From contig NZ_JADFFL010000004.1 in NCBI RefSeq assembly GCF_015222005.1, positions 418,758 to 482,757 on the forward strand: a DNA stretch of 64,000 nt, read 5' to 3'. This DNA is from Mucilaginibacter myungsuensis. Its GTDB lineage: Bacteria; Bacteroidota; Bacteroidia; Sphingobacteriales; Sphingobacteriaceae. Shown piece by piece: positions 35,312 to 42,530 of the stretch. The notes beneath the pieces are model-generated. The model saw only the letters and a list, made by a program, of their open reading frames with translations. It was not told where the DNA came from and made no database searches. Every line of letters starts with the position of its first letter. Position 1 is the stretch's first letter. A program made the position numbers and the translations under genes.

Positions 35312-35728
35312 ATGCATAAACTCCTGATAGTTGAAGACAGCCCTAAAGAACGTTTGATGTATCAACACGTGATCGACTGTTATCAGCTGTTTACCGGCAA
35401 CCATCAAAGCCTTGGCAGTTGCGACAGCCTGAATTTTTTGAAACAATGCCAACAAAACCCAGTGAGCTGGCCCGACGTAATGCTGCTGGACCTGGACATG
35501 ACCGAATCGTGCGGATGGAATTTTTTGGATGAGTTCGAGCGCTTGATGGCTACCATCCACAAAAAGGTCGACGTTTACATCGTATCATCTTCCATCAGCG
35601 GTGCCGACCAGCTACGCATTAGCAAAATGGCTTTTATCAAAGATCAGTTCTTAAAACCGGTAAGCCGCCATGCTTTATTAGCTTTGCATCAATTGTATGA
35701 GTGCTCGGGTGGAAAGATCGCGAGCTGA
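35312..35728 (+). CDS. Stand-alone response-regulator receiver domain
   Basis: This 138-aa protein consists only of a CheY-like receiver domain: acidic pocket VEDS near residues 8-10, phospho-acceptor in MLLDLDMTE (near residue 60), conserved Ser in YIVSSS and Lys in FLKPVS. There is no output domain and no adjacent kinase, so it probably works as a phosphotransfer element or binds a partner protein. It is flanked by intergenic DNA on both sides. Confidence 0.9.
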   Translation: MHKLLIVEDSPKERLMYQHVIDCYQLFTGNHQSLGSCDSLNFLKQCQQNPVSWPDVMLLDLDMTESCGWNFLDEFERLMATIHKKVDVYIVSSSISGADQLRISKMAFIKDQFLKPVSRHALLALHQLYECSGGKIAS

Positions 35729-35844
35729 TATTTGTCCTGATATAGTTTTACGATCTACGTGGCTCCGATGGAGCCTTTTGTGTTTTATGGCAGCGGAGCT
35801 ATTAACACGTAATCCTGCTGGGATCGGTGGAGTTTTTTTTACCC

Positions 35845-36816
35845 TTATTTGTTCCTCACCTTCTCTCCTTTCAATATCGAATGATCTTTCTTCAAAGCAC
35901 CATCCACGTAGATCCCGTCGAAATAACATTTAACGCCCGTGGCGATGGTCTGCTCCTCTACATTCTGTATGTGGAAATGCAGGTGCGGTTCGGATGAGTT
36001 GCCGCTGTTGCCGCAGAGGCCCAGCAGGTCGCCTTGCTTTACTTGCTGCCCTTGTTTCACCGCTATACTGAACTGCTTAAAATGCATCAGCACCAGATAC
36101 TCGTTATTCACGGTTCTGATCACTACCGAATTACCCGGACCGTAAGCCAGGTTCAACATACCGGGTTTATTGTCTTTAATGCCGTCTACAGCTAACACTA
36201 TTTCGCCATCGCAGGGCGCTAACAGTTCTTTGCCGAAGGCATAATAGTCGGGATTGGTCCGGCCGCCATTTTTGAAGGTTTTGCCGGATGAGCCTTTAAT
36301 GAACACATCGAAGGCGTTCTTTAGATCAGGATAGATGATGTGGTAGTTCTGCTCTTTGGTATCGCCGCCCCAAAACACATCCCATTCGCCTTTAAAAGGG
36401 AGCATCAGTTTGGTGGCGTTGCGTTTGATGACGGGCAGATCACTATCCTTATACGGGAAAACATATAGCCCAAATATCTGCTCGCGCTCTTCATCCACCG
36501 CCAGCCTGATGGTCCAGGTACCGCGCTCGCATTGGGCTTTGTAAATGGCATACAACCCTTCTAAACGGACGAACTCGCGCGAGTTGATCTTACCCGCCCG
36601 TTTGTTAAAGTCGGTAAAGTAATCGGTAGCCTTATCGAACGGGAAACCATCTTTCATGGCCGGGGTAAAAAGGTTGTAGACCGCCCGATAAGCCCCGCCG
36701 TTGTAGTAGTTGGTAAAAGCTTCGGTCACCTTTTTCAAAGCCGAGGTCTCATAATATTGCGCCCGCGCACTGAAGGCGATGCCGGCAAAAGCTATCAGGA
36801 TGATCAGTTTTTTCAT
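35845..36816 (-). CDS. Exported M23 (LytM-type) peptidase-like protein, copy A
   Basis: I start at ATG 36816 (MKKLIILIAFAGIAFSARAQ), which gives a signal peptide; the frame is open to 36912. The 323-aa product has an N-terminal NTF2-like region (TEAFTNYYNGGAYRAVYNLFTP) and a C-terminal M23 domain with NYHIIYPDLKNAFDVFI, GNSGNSSEPHLHFHIQN. M23 enzymes usually cut peptidoglycan cross-links; the subgroup here keeps the HxH zinc motif. It is paralogous to the next gene over its full length. Confidence 0.88.
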   Translation of the reverse strand: MKKLIILIAFAGIAFSARAQYYETSALKKVTEAFTNYYNGGAYRAVYNLFTPAMKDGFPFDKATDYFTDFNKRAGKINSREFVRLEGLYAIYKAQCERGTWTIRLAVDEEREQIFGLYVFPYKDSDLPVIKRNATKLMLPFKGEWDVFWGGDTKEQNYHIIYPDLKNAFDVFIKGSSGKTFKNGGRTNPDYYAFGKELLAPCDGEIVLAVDGIKDNKPGMLNLAYGPGNSVVIRTVNNEYLVLMHFKQFSIAVKQGQQVKQGDLLGLCGNSGNSSEPHLHFHIQNVEEQTIATGVKCYFDGIYVDGALKKDHSILKGEKVRNK

Positions 36817-36948
36817 TGGATAAGGTATCGACGGCCTGACGCAGAAAGCAAGCAGTATCGATGAATTGTGTTTTTGAGATCGGTTTGTTTCAGCGGTCGC
36901 TGATGATATCAAATATACAAAATAAAAACCTTACTAACAAATTTAGTT

Positions 36949-37920
36949 TTACTTTTCCTTATTCCTGATCAACTCATTCTGCACCGGCGAGTAGTCGGTT
37001 TTAGGCTGCCCGCTCACTACGATGTTGTCGAAATAGCTTTTCACGCCCGTGGCCTCGGTCATATCCTCCAAATTCTGGATGTGGAAATGCAGGTGCGGTT
37101 CGGATGAGTTACCGCTGTTACCACACAGGCCAAGGGTGGTGCCTGTCTTTACCACGTCGCCTTGTTTTACCTTGATGGTGTTCTGTTTAAAGTGAGCAAA
37201 GAACAGGTACTCGTTAGCGGCGGTCTTGATGACCACGGTGTTACCAGGAACATAGATCGGGTTCATTTTGCCGGGCTTGTTATCCTTCACGCCGTCAACA
37301 ACCAAAACAACTTCTCCGGCGGATGGCGCCAATATTGGCTGACCGAAAGCGTAAAAATCCTCGTTAGTTTTACCATCGGTTTTAAATGACTTGCCTGTTT
37401 GCCCTTTGATCAGCAGGTCGAAGGCGTTCTTTTGGGCGCGGCTTTCTACGTGGTAGTTCTGCTCTTTGGTGTCGCCACCCCACACCACGAACCATTCGCC
37501 TTTAAAGGGCAGGCTCAGCTTGGTAGTGTTGCGCTCCAGTTTAGGGCCGGAGTTATCTACATACGGCCCGGCGAACATACCGTTCACTTTGCCCTCGTTA
37601 TCCACAGAAAGGCGCAAGGCCAGTATGCCTTTCTCGAACGTGGTTTTGTACGTAGCGTAGCTATTGGTATATCCCACAAATTCGCGCTTGCTGATCTTAC
37701 CCATCTGGGCGCGTAACCCTTTTATAAATTCGGTAGTTTTTGGCAGGGGTAAGGCTACAGCCGTGGCCGGCGAATACATATCAAAGATGCCCTGCACATC
37801 GTCGGCATTAAAAAATTTCTCAAAGTTATCGCCGACCGTCTTGTTAGCGGGCTTTTCGGTCTGCGCGTAGGCGGTAGTAAAACCGGTCAGGAACAGAACG
37901 AGACACAGGATGTTTTTCAT
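36949..37920 (-). CDS. Exported M23 (LytM-type) peptidase-like protein, copy B
   Basis: This 323-aa protein parallels copy A along its whole length. It has a signal peptide (cleavage near TAYAQ), an N-terminal region (KFFNADDVQGIFDMYSPATA) and an M23 domain (NYHVESRAQKNAFDLLI, GNSGNSSEPHLHFHIQN). The two genes are in tandem with a 132-bp gap, consistent with a local duplication that has since diverged. The divergence mainly affects the first 100 residues. Confidence 0.88.
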   Translation of the reverse strand: MKNILCLVLFLTGFTTAYAQTEKPANKTVGDNFEKFFNADDVQGIFDMYSPATAVALPLPKTTEFIKGLRAQMGKISKREFVGYTNSYATYKTTFEKGILALRLSVDNEGKVNGMFAGPYVDNSGPKLERNTTKLSLPFKGEWFVVWGGDTKEQNYHVESRAQKNAFDLLIKGQTGKSFKTDGKTNEDFYAFGQPILAPSAGEVVLVVDGVKDNKPGKMNPIYVPGNTVVIKTAANEYLFFAHFKQNTIKVKQGDVVKTGTTLGLCGNSGNSSEPHLHFHIQNLEDMTEATGVKSYFDNIVVSGQPKTDYSPVQNELIRNKEK

Positions 37921-37991
37921 AAGCGTTTGGATATTTGCGCTAAGTAAAGCATTTAGCGCATCACAACCAAAAGGAATAGAAGACCATCTGC

Positions 37992-40331
37992 TTAGAACGG
38001 CAGGCCGATACCGAAGTTCAACTGCATAAAGTTGTACGAGTCTCCGTTGGTAACTTGGTAGCGCTTTTTAAAATCACCGTTCCTGAACAACTCGTTACCG
38101 TGGCGGAATAGTACCCACTGCTCGGATCCGCTGAACTGCGGATCTTTCACCTTAAAGGCCGCATCCAAACGGAACACGAAGAAGGTCAGGTCGAAACGCA
38201 GACCCGCACCGGCGCTTAACGCGGTAGAGTTAAAGAAGTTAGCAAAACTGAATGTGCCACCCGGACTTTCGACCTGATCCTTTAAGCGCCATACGTTACC
38301 AAAGTCGGCAAAGAGCGCGCCTTTTAGTTTGGTGCCAAAAAAGTTGTCGGCCAGTTTAGATCGGTACTCCACGTTGCCTGTAAATTTCACCTCGCCAAAT
38401 TGGTCCAGATATTTTAAACGGGCACGGGTATTGGTATCGGCATAGTAGGCACGGTTAAAATTACCCGGACCAAGCGTACGCGGCAACCATCCGCGGATGT
38501 CGTTAGCGCCGCCAGCATAAAAGTTCTTCTCGAAGATAAGCAGATCGCTGTTGCCGTAAGGCACACCCATCCCCACGTTAGCACGGAACACAAACTGGCG
38601 CTCGCCACCCACATTACGGTACAGGCGATAGTCAACCTCGGCTTTGGTGTACTGGGCAAAGGTATGGCCGAATGCCTTACGCTGCCCCAAAGTATCACGC
38701 TGGGTGTTTAATACTTTGGTAGCCAGGCTCATGCTGTTACCGCCTACATCCACAGCCCCTCTAAAGTAATGGAAACTGCCCACCGAGTTAAGGATATCGG
38801 CATTTACCTGATAAGTGTATTGGCTACCCGTGGTAAATATGGTACGCCCGATAAGGTACACGTACGAGTACAGGTTGCGCGATAACAAAGCCTCTCTTGC
38901 CGTAGGGTCGATAGAGCCGGACGAAAACTCAACATTGATCGGCGTTACCGTGTGTACCTTATGCGATGTCTCGAAGAACTGGTAACTTAACGAGTTGACA
39001 AAACTTTGCCGGGTGACCAGGTCTTTTTGATAGAAGTGCGAATAGTTGGTAGAGAATATGGTATGAGGTACCCCGTACTTGCCCAAAACAGGGATCTTAA
39101 ATGGCACCACCAGCCTCGGAATGGCCAGGTTGACACCGATCTTAAAATCCTGGTTAAGGATGGCCTTACCCTGCCCCCCGTTATCAAATAACACGCTCCA
39201 GTTAAACTTGATCTGCAAGATCTCGGCCCGGCGGAAAAGGTTACGATCTGTAAAGGTGTTACCCAGGTTATAGCCGTACTTGCCACCCGCAAAAATGAAC
39301 TCGCCCTCAACACGGTCGCTCATTTTCTTTAGCGGGACAATATCGATGCGGGTATTCAACCGTAAGCTACTGTCAGCCAGTTTCTCGTAAACGGGGTTAG
39401 GCACGTTACGGAACACGTTCAACTCGGACAGGCGCGTAGTAGTAAGCGACTGTTGTTTAATATCGTATATATCGCCCTTCTTTTGAAAGATATAGTTCGT
39501 TACCGCTCTTGGGTCGAATTTGCGCGAGTGATCCACAAAACGGAACTGCGAGTCTACCTGCAAGGTATCGGCCTTGATGGTATCGCGCGGGTTGCTATTG
39601 GCAATTGTGATCAGCGTGTTATTGATGCGGTACAGGTTGTGCTTACCGTTTGACGGTGCACCAATGATCATCTTAATATCTACCACCGAATTACTGAAAG
39701 TAGTATCCACATTATAATTGATGTACTGGCGGTAAAAATCATAATAACCGTGCTCTTTCATCAGCATGTAGATCACATCACGATCATAGGTCAAACTATC
39801 CGAATCGAAACGGGCGCCGGGCTGGATGTGCGAGAACTCCTTGCGCCTGTCGCGGTAGATATTGCGCATGTTATTGCTCACGATGCTATCCTGAAACTTA
39901 CGTATGCGGAACATCGGCCCCTCGGTAGCGGTAAATGTAAGGTGGGCTTTTTTATTCTTAACGCTGATGGAATCGGTCACCTTGGCTTTAAGATACCCCT
40001 TGTTCTTTAAAAACTTCTCTATCTGCAGGCGCGAATATTCTACCAGCGAGCTATCCAGTATGGCAGGTGGTTCGCCCACGTCGTTCTTACCGTTCTTGCT
40101 AAAAGTGTAGTACAATTGCAGGTTAAGCCAGTTGTTGGGCTGCTGTTGTTTATCAACATAAGCGGGGACGGCGTCGGCAAACTCTTTATCTACGCCATTT
40201 ATAGTAACTTTGCGCACAATGGCTTCGTTAGGTTTCAGGCGGCGGGTAACGCTGCAGCCTGCGATTAGGAAGACCAGCAGAATAGTTAATATTGTAAAGC
40301 TTTTATGTTTTAGATCGGTATATGCCTTCAA
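37992..40331 (-). CDS. tamL: TamL-type BamA-family outer-membrane lipoprotein
   Basis: This 779-aa protein has a lipoprotein signal ending LIAGC, POTRA-like domains over roughly the first 330 residues, and a C-terminal BamA/TamA-type beta barrel (motif NDIRGWLPRTLGPGNF) ending in a phenylalanine (NFGIGLPF). Bacteroidota TamL is the lipidated partner of TamB in outer-membrane assembly. No ATG is available before the signal sequence: the frame begins at TTG 40331, with an in-frame stop just upstream. It overlaps the start of the divergent methyltransferase gene by 10 bp. Confidence 0.92.
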   Translation of the reverse strand: MKAYTDLKHKSFTILTILLVFLIAGCSVTRRLKPNEAIVRKVTINGVDKEFADAVPAYVDKQQQPNNWLNLQLYYTFSKNGKNDVGEPPAILDSSLVEYSRLQIEKFLKNKGYLKAKVTDSISVKNKKAHLTFTATEGPMFRIRKFQDSIVSNNMRNIYRDRRKEFSHIQPGARFDSDSLTYDRDVIYMLMKEHGYYDFYRQYINYNVDTTFSNSVVDIKMIIGAPSNGKHNLYRINNTLITIANSNPRDTIKADTLQVDSQFRFVDHSRKFDPRAVTNYIFQKKGDIYDIKQQSLTTTRLSELNVFRNVPNPVYEKLADSSLRLNTRIDIVPLKKMSDRVEGEFIFAGGKYGYNLGNTFTDRNLFRRAEILQIKFNWSVLFDNGGQGKAILNQDFKIGVNLAIPRLVVPFKIPVLGKYGVPHTIFSTNYSHFYQKDLVTRQSFVNSLSYQFFETSHKVHTVTPINVEFSSGSIDPTAREALLSRNLYSYVYLIGRTIFTTGSQYTYQVNADILNSVGSFHYFRGAVDVGGNSMSLATKVLNTQRDTLGQRKAFGHTFAQYTKAEVDYRLYRNVGGERQFVFRANVGMGVPYGNSDLLIFEKNFYAGGANDIRGWLPRTLGPGNFNRAYYADTNTRARLKYLDQFGEVKFTGNVEYRSKLADNFFGTKLKGALFADFGNVWRLKDQVESPGGTFSFANFFNSTALSAGAGLRFDLTFFVFRLDAAFKVKDPQFSGSEQWVLFRHGNELFRNGDFKKRYQVTNGDSYNFMQLNFGIGLPF

Positions 40332-41068
40332 AGTCTCAGATCAGTTTAATTAAATCCTTACAACATAAAAAGTTTCGCAATGTTCATGGCCTGTTCATTG
40401 CCGAGGGACTAAAATCGGTAGCCGAATTTATCACTTCGGGATACACCGTCCAAACCATCTATCATACGGCCAATGTCGCCCCAAAATTGCTGAAATTATC
40501 CGCAAAAATAAATTTTCAGGAAGTTTCTTTGGACGACATTGCCAAGATAAGCAATTTAACTACTCCGCAAGAGGTTATCGCGCTGATAAAAACGCCGCAA
40601 TGGCCTACGCTGAATGCCGGGCTGCTTAAAAATAAATTCGCCTTGGCGCTTGATGGCATACAGGACCCCGGCAATATGGGTACGATCATCCGTACGGCAG
40701 ATTGGTTCGGTATCAAACATATCATCTGTTCAGAAGATTCTGTCGACGTGTATAACCCCAAGGTGGTGCAGGCCACCATGGGTTCGCTGGCGCGGATGAA
40801 TGTGTACTATACTGATCTGGAAGCCATTATCCCGCAATTGAGTGTCCCTGTTTACGGCGCTTTATTTAACGGACAAGATATTTATCAGACACCTTTCAAG
40901 ACCGAAGGACTGGTGGTGATGGGCAACGAGGGAAATGGCATACGCCCTAATATCGAGCGGCTTATCAAAACACCGGTAACCATCCCCGGGGCGGGTAACA
41001 CCGAATCTTTGAACGTGGCAATAGCTACGGCGATCTTCTGCTCAGAAATATTTAGGGACAGATCTTAA
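40322..41068 (+). CDS. TrmH/SpoU family RNA 2'-O-methyltransferase
   Basis: This 248-aa protein has a substrate-binding N-terminal domain (LQHKKFRNVHGLFIAEGLKSV) and the SPOUT knot domain with LALDGIQDPGNMGTIIRTADWFG, VVMGNEGNGI and PGAGNTESLNVAIATAIFCSE, the three SpoU motifs. It methylates a ribose in tRNA or rRNA; the position is unknown. A TAACTTTG box at 40205-40212 inside tamL could be its promoter. Downstream is tRNA-Cys. Confidence 0.93.
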   Translation: MPSKSQISLIKSLQHKKFRNVHGLFIAEGLKSVAEFITSGYTVQTIYHTANVAPKLLKLSAKINFQEVSLDDIAKISNLTTPQEVIALIKTPQWPTLNAGLLKNKFALALDGIQDPGNMGTIIRTADWFGIKHIICSEDSVDVYNPKVVQATMGSLARMNVYYTDLEAIIPQLSVPVYGALFNGQDIYQTPFKTEGLVVMGNEGNGIRPNIERLIKTPVTIPGAGNTESLNVAIATAIFCSEIFRDRS

Positions 41069-41075
41069 ATAAAGA

Positions 41076-41105
41076 TTGACAGGTTGCAATTTATTATTAC
41101 CTTTG
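41076..41105 (+). promoter_or_regulatory. Promoter of tRNA-Cys
   Basis: TTG (41076-41078), 19 nt, then TACCTTTG (41098-41105) match the Bacteroidota promoter exactly. The mature tRNA begins 15 nt after the -7 box. It is the clearest promoter in the window. Confidence 0.8.
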
Positions 41106-41119
41106 CATTCCTGAAAAAT

Positions 41120-41190
41120 GGTCGGGTGGCCGAGTGGCTAGGCAGAGGTCTGCAAAACCTTGTACAGCGGTTCGAATCCGCTCTCGACCT
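41120..41190 (+). tRNA. tRNA-Cys (GCA)
   Basis: A 71-nt cloverleaf: acceptor GGTCGGG pairs with CTCGACC (one G-T), the D-arm contains GCCGAGTGGCTAGGC, the anticodon loop CTGCAAA gives GCA, and the T-arm is GCGGTTCGAATCCGC. The base after the acceptor stem is T, the U73 discriminator expected for cysteine tRNA. No CCA is encoded; it would be added after transcription. Confidence 0.95.
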
Positions 41191-41219
41191 CGAGGTTAAT
41201 ATTTATATAAGAAATTATC

Positions 41220-41393
41220 ATGGGCGTTACACGTTTAAAAAGAAAAGACAGAAGGAACAAAACTACCTCACGCTTAGAGGTACAGTTCTTAAAATTAGCT
41301 ACCAACATCGAGATCGGTAGCCGTTCTGCTGAGTCGAAACACAGCCAGATCGTAAAAAACAATGCAGCTTTAGCTATCGCAGCTGGCAAGTAA
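41220..41393 (+). CDS. Conserved-looking small basic protein, 57 aa
   Basis: The frame from ATG 41220 encodes MGVTRLKRKDRRNKTTSRLE then VQFLKLATNIEIGSRSAES and KHSQIVKNNAALAIAAGK. It is strongly basic at the N-terminus and helical afterwards. I recall very similar small proteins in Bacteroidota, but no function is known. It starts 29 nt after the tRNA-Cys and is followed by a strong terminator, so it is probably co-transcribed with the tRNA. Confidence 0.8.
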   Translation: MGVTRLKRKDRRNKTTSRLEVQFLKLATNIEIGSRSAESKHSQIVKNNAALAIAAGK

Positions 41394-41411
41394 TTGTTAT
41401 TACCAAGAGTT

Positions 41412-41446
41412 TAAGCCCTGCCGGTTACCCGGCGGGGCTTTTTTTG
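41412..41446 (+). terminator. Intrinsic terminator after the 57-aa protein gene
   Basis: AAGCCCTGCCGG pairs with CCGGCGGGGCTT (one T-G) around a short TTAC loop, followed by seven T. It ends the tRNA-Cys/small-protein transcript. Confidence 0.9.
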
Positions 41447-41464
41447 TATCCCATCACAAGCCGA

Positions 41465-41670
41465 CGCACGCCTGTGGCGTGTGACAGATATTTCTTGCGC
41501 GTGTCGCGCCCTCGGTCATGAAGTTACACGAACCTCAGGCAGGCTCAAGCTTTGTAGCATCTTAATATAGCCGGGAAACAGTGCCGTAGGTACTGAACTT
41601 AAGTTGTGCACCTATGGCGCACGTTGATCGGCCGTTATTTTTCTACAAAGCTTTTGCGCCTAACGGTGCA
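41465..41670. repeat. Probable decayed intergenic repeat region (GTGCCGTAGG / GCGCCTAACGG type)
   Basis: The sequence contains short mirrored phrases such as CGCCTGTGGCGTG, GTGCCGTAGGTAC, GCACCTATGGCGCAC and GCGCCTAACGGTGC around TTATTTTTCTACAAAGCTT. Phrases of this kind are common in intergenic elements of Sphingobacteriaceae (recalled, not checked). The segment overlaps the first codons of the longest frame of the next gene, which argues for the later start codon. Confidence 0.4.
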
Positions 41671-41688
41671 GATGTTTTGGATTGCAAA

Positions 41689-42258
41689 ATGATAAACCGT
41701 TTTGCATTTTTAGGAATGGAAAAAGAGATCAATAGTTTTTCATCTTTAAACGAGAAGCTGGCTTTCATCAACGGCTATCTAAATAGTATTGCTAATATTA
41801 ACACCACTGCCAATAACGGGATGGAGCATTGGATAGTTGATCTTGGCTTGATCGAAGACAACATCGTTCATACAATAAAAAAAGGCATAAATGCTCCGAC
41901 TTGGACATTTCGATCTGTTGAAATTTCGGACTGGCAGAAAGTGATCGAAGATGAATGCATTTTCTTTTTTTCAAATATATTGAGTGAAACACATGGCTCT
42001 TCGAAGCATTATTTAGACATGGAGAAAAATTATCACCCTATCGAAAAATATGATCCTGCTGCTCAATTAAAATACTTTATAAAAATAATTGAAGATCTAC
42101 TTTCATCCTTCAAATTGAGATCAGCTTACAAAATTGAAATTGATTGGGGGCCTGAAAGATATAGTGATGGACCATATTTTGCTCATGGCGAAAGCAATTT
42201 TGCTTTTCAGATCGGATCGAACCATCTGTTATATTTACATTTAGGAGCTTCTGATTGA
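41689..42258 (+). CDS. AT-rich orphan protein of unknown function
   Basis: The open frame begins at 41614, but the first 25 codons fall in repeat-like DNA, so I prefer ATG 41689 (MINRFAFLGMEKEINSF), giving 189 aa. The protein has no signal peptide or membrane segment, and no family is recognised; sequence features are KLAFINGYLNSIANIN, WTFRSVEISDWQKVIEDE and YKIEIDWGPERYSDGPY. Codon use is much more AT-rich than in the neighbours, suggesting transfer. A 32-bp perfect inverted repeat follows about 110 bp downstream. Confidence 0.65.
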   Translation: MINRFAFLGMEKEINSFSSLNEKLAFINGYLNSIANINTTANNGMEHWIVDLGLIEDNIVHTIKKGINAPTWTFRSVEISDWQKVIEDECIFFFSNILSETHGSSKHYLDMEKNYHPIEKYDPAAQLKYFIKIIEDLLSSFKLRSAYKIEIDWGPERYSDGPYFAHGESNFAFQIGSNHLLYLHLGASD

Positions 42259-42366
42259 TCCGATAATAAAACAAGCCCTCTAACTGGCATGATCATGCCG
42301 TAAAAGACAAAAGCGTTGGGGGTACCCGTGACCTGACCGAGAGCAAAGGCTAAAAAAAAGTTATAA

Positions 42367-42457
42367 GAACTTGTCATTGCGAGGAACGAAGCAATCGCGA
42401 ATAAGCAGAGCCGCTCTTTGGGTGTGCGATTGCTTCGTTCCTCGCAATGACAAGTTC
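42367..42457. repeat. Inverted-repeat element, CATTGCGAGG family
   Basis: Arms of 32 bp, 42367-42398 and 42426-42457, are perfectly complementary and include CATTGCGAGGAACGAAGC. The loop is ATAAGCAGAGCCGCTCTTTGG-like and nearly identical to that of the element at 63795. It sits between the orphan gene and the fusion gene, both of whose 3' ends face it. Confidence 0.9.
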
Positions 42458-42530
42458 CTTTACAGCAAAAGGATCCCCCCAACTACCCGATTATGTAGTA
42501 AAGCCAAAAGCGTCCCCTATTCTCTCCCCC

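Noticed and set aside
41084..41320. 78-aa frame overlapping tRNA-Cys
   Set aside because: It crosses the whole tRNA and part of the 57-aa gene in another frame; tRNA structure and the better small gene explain the DNA.
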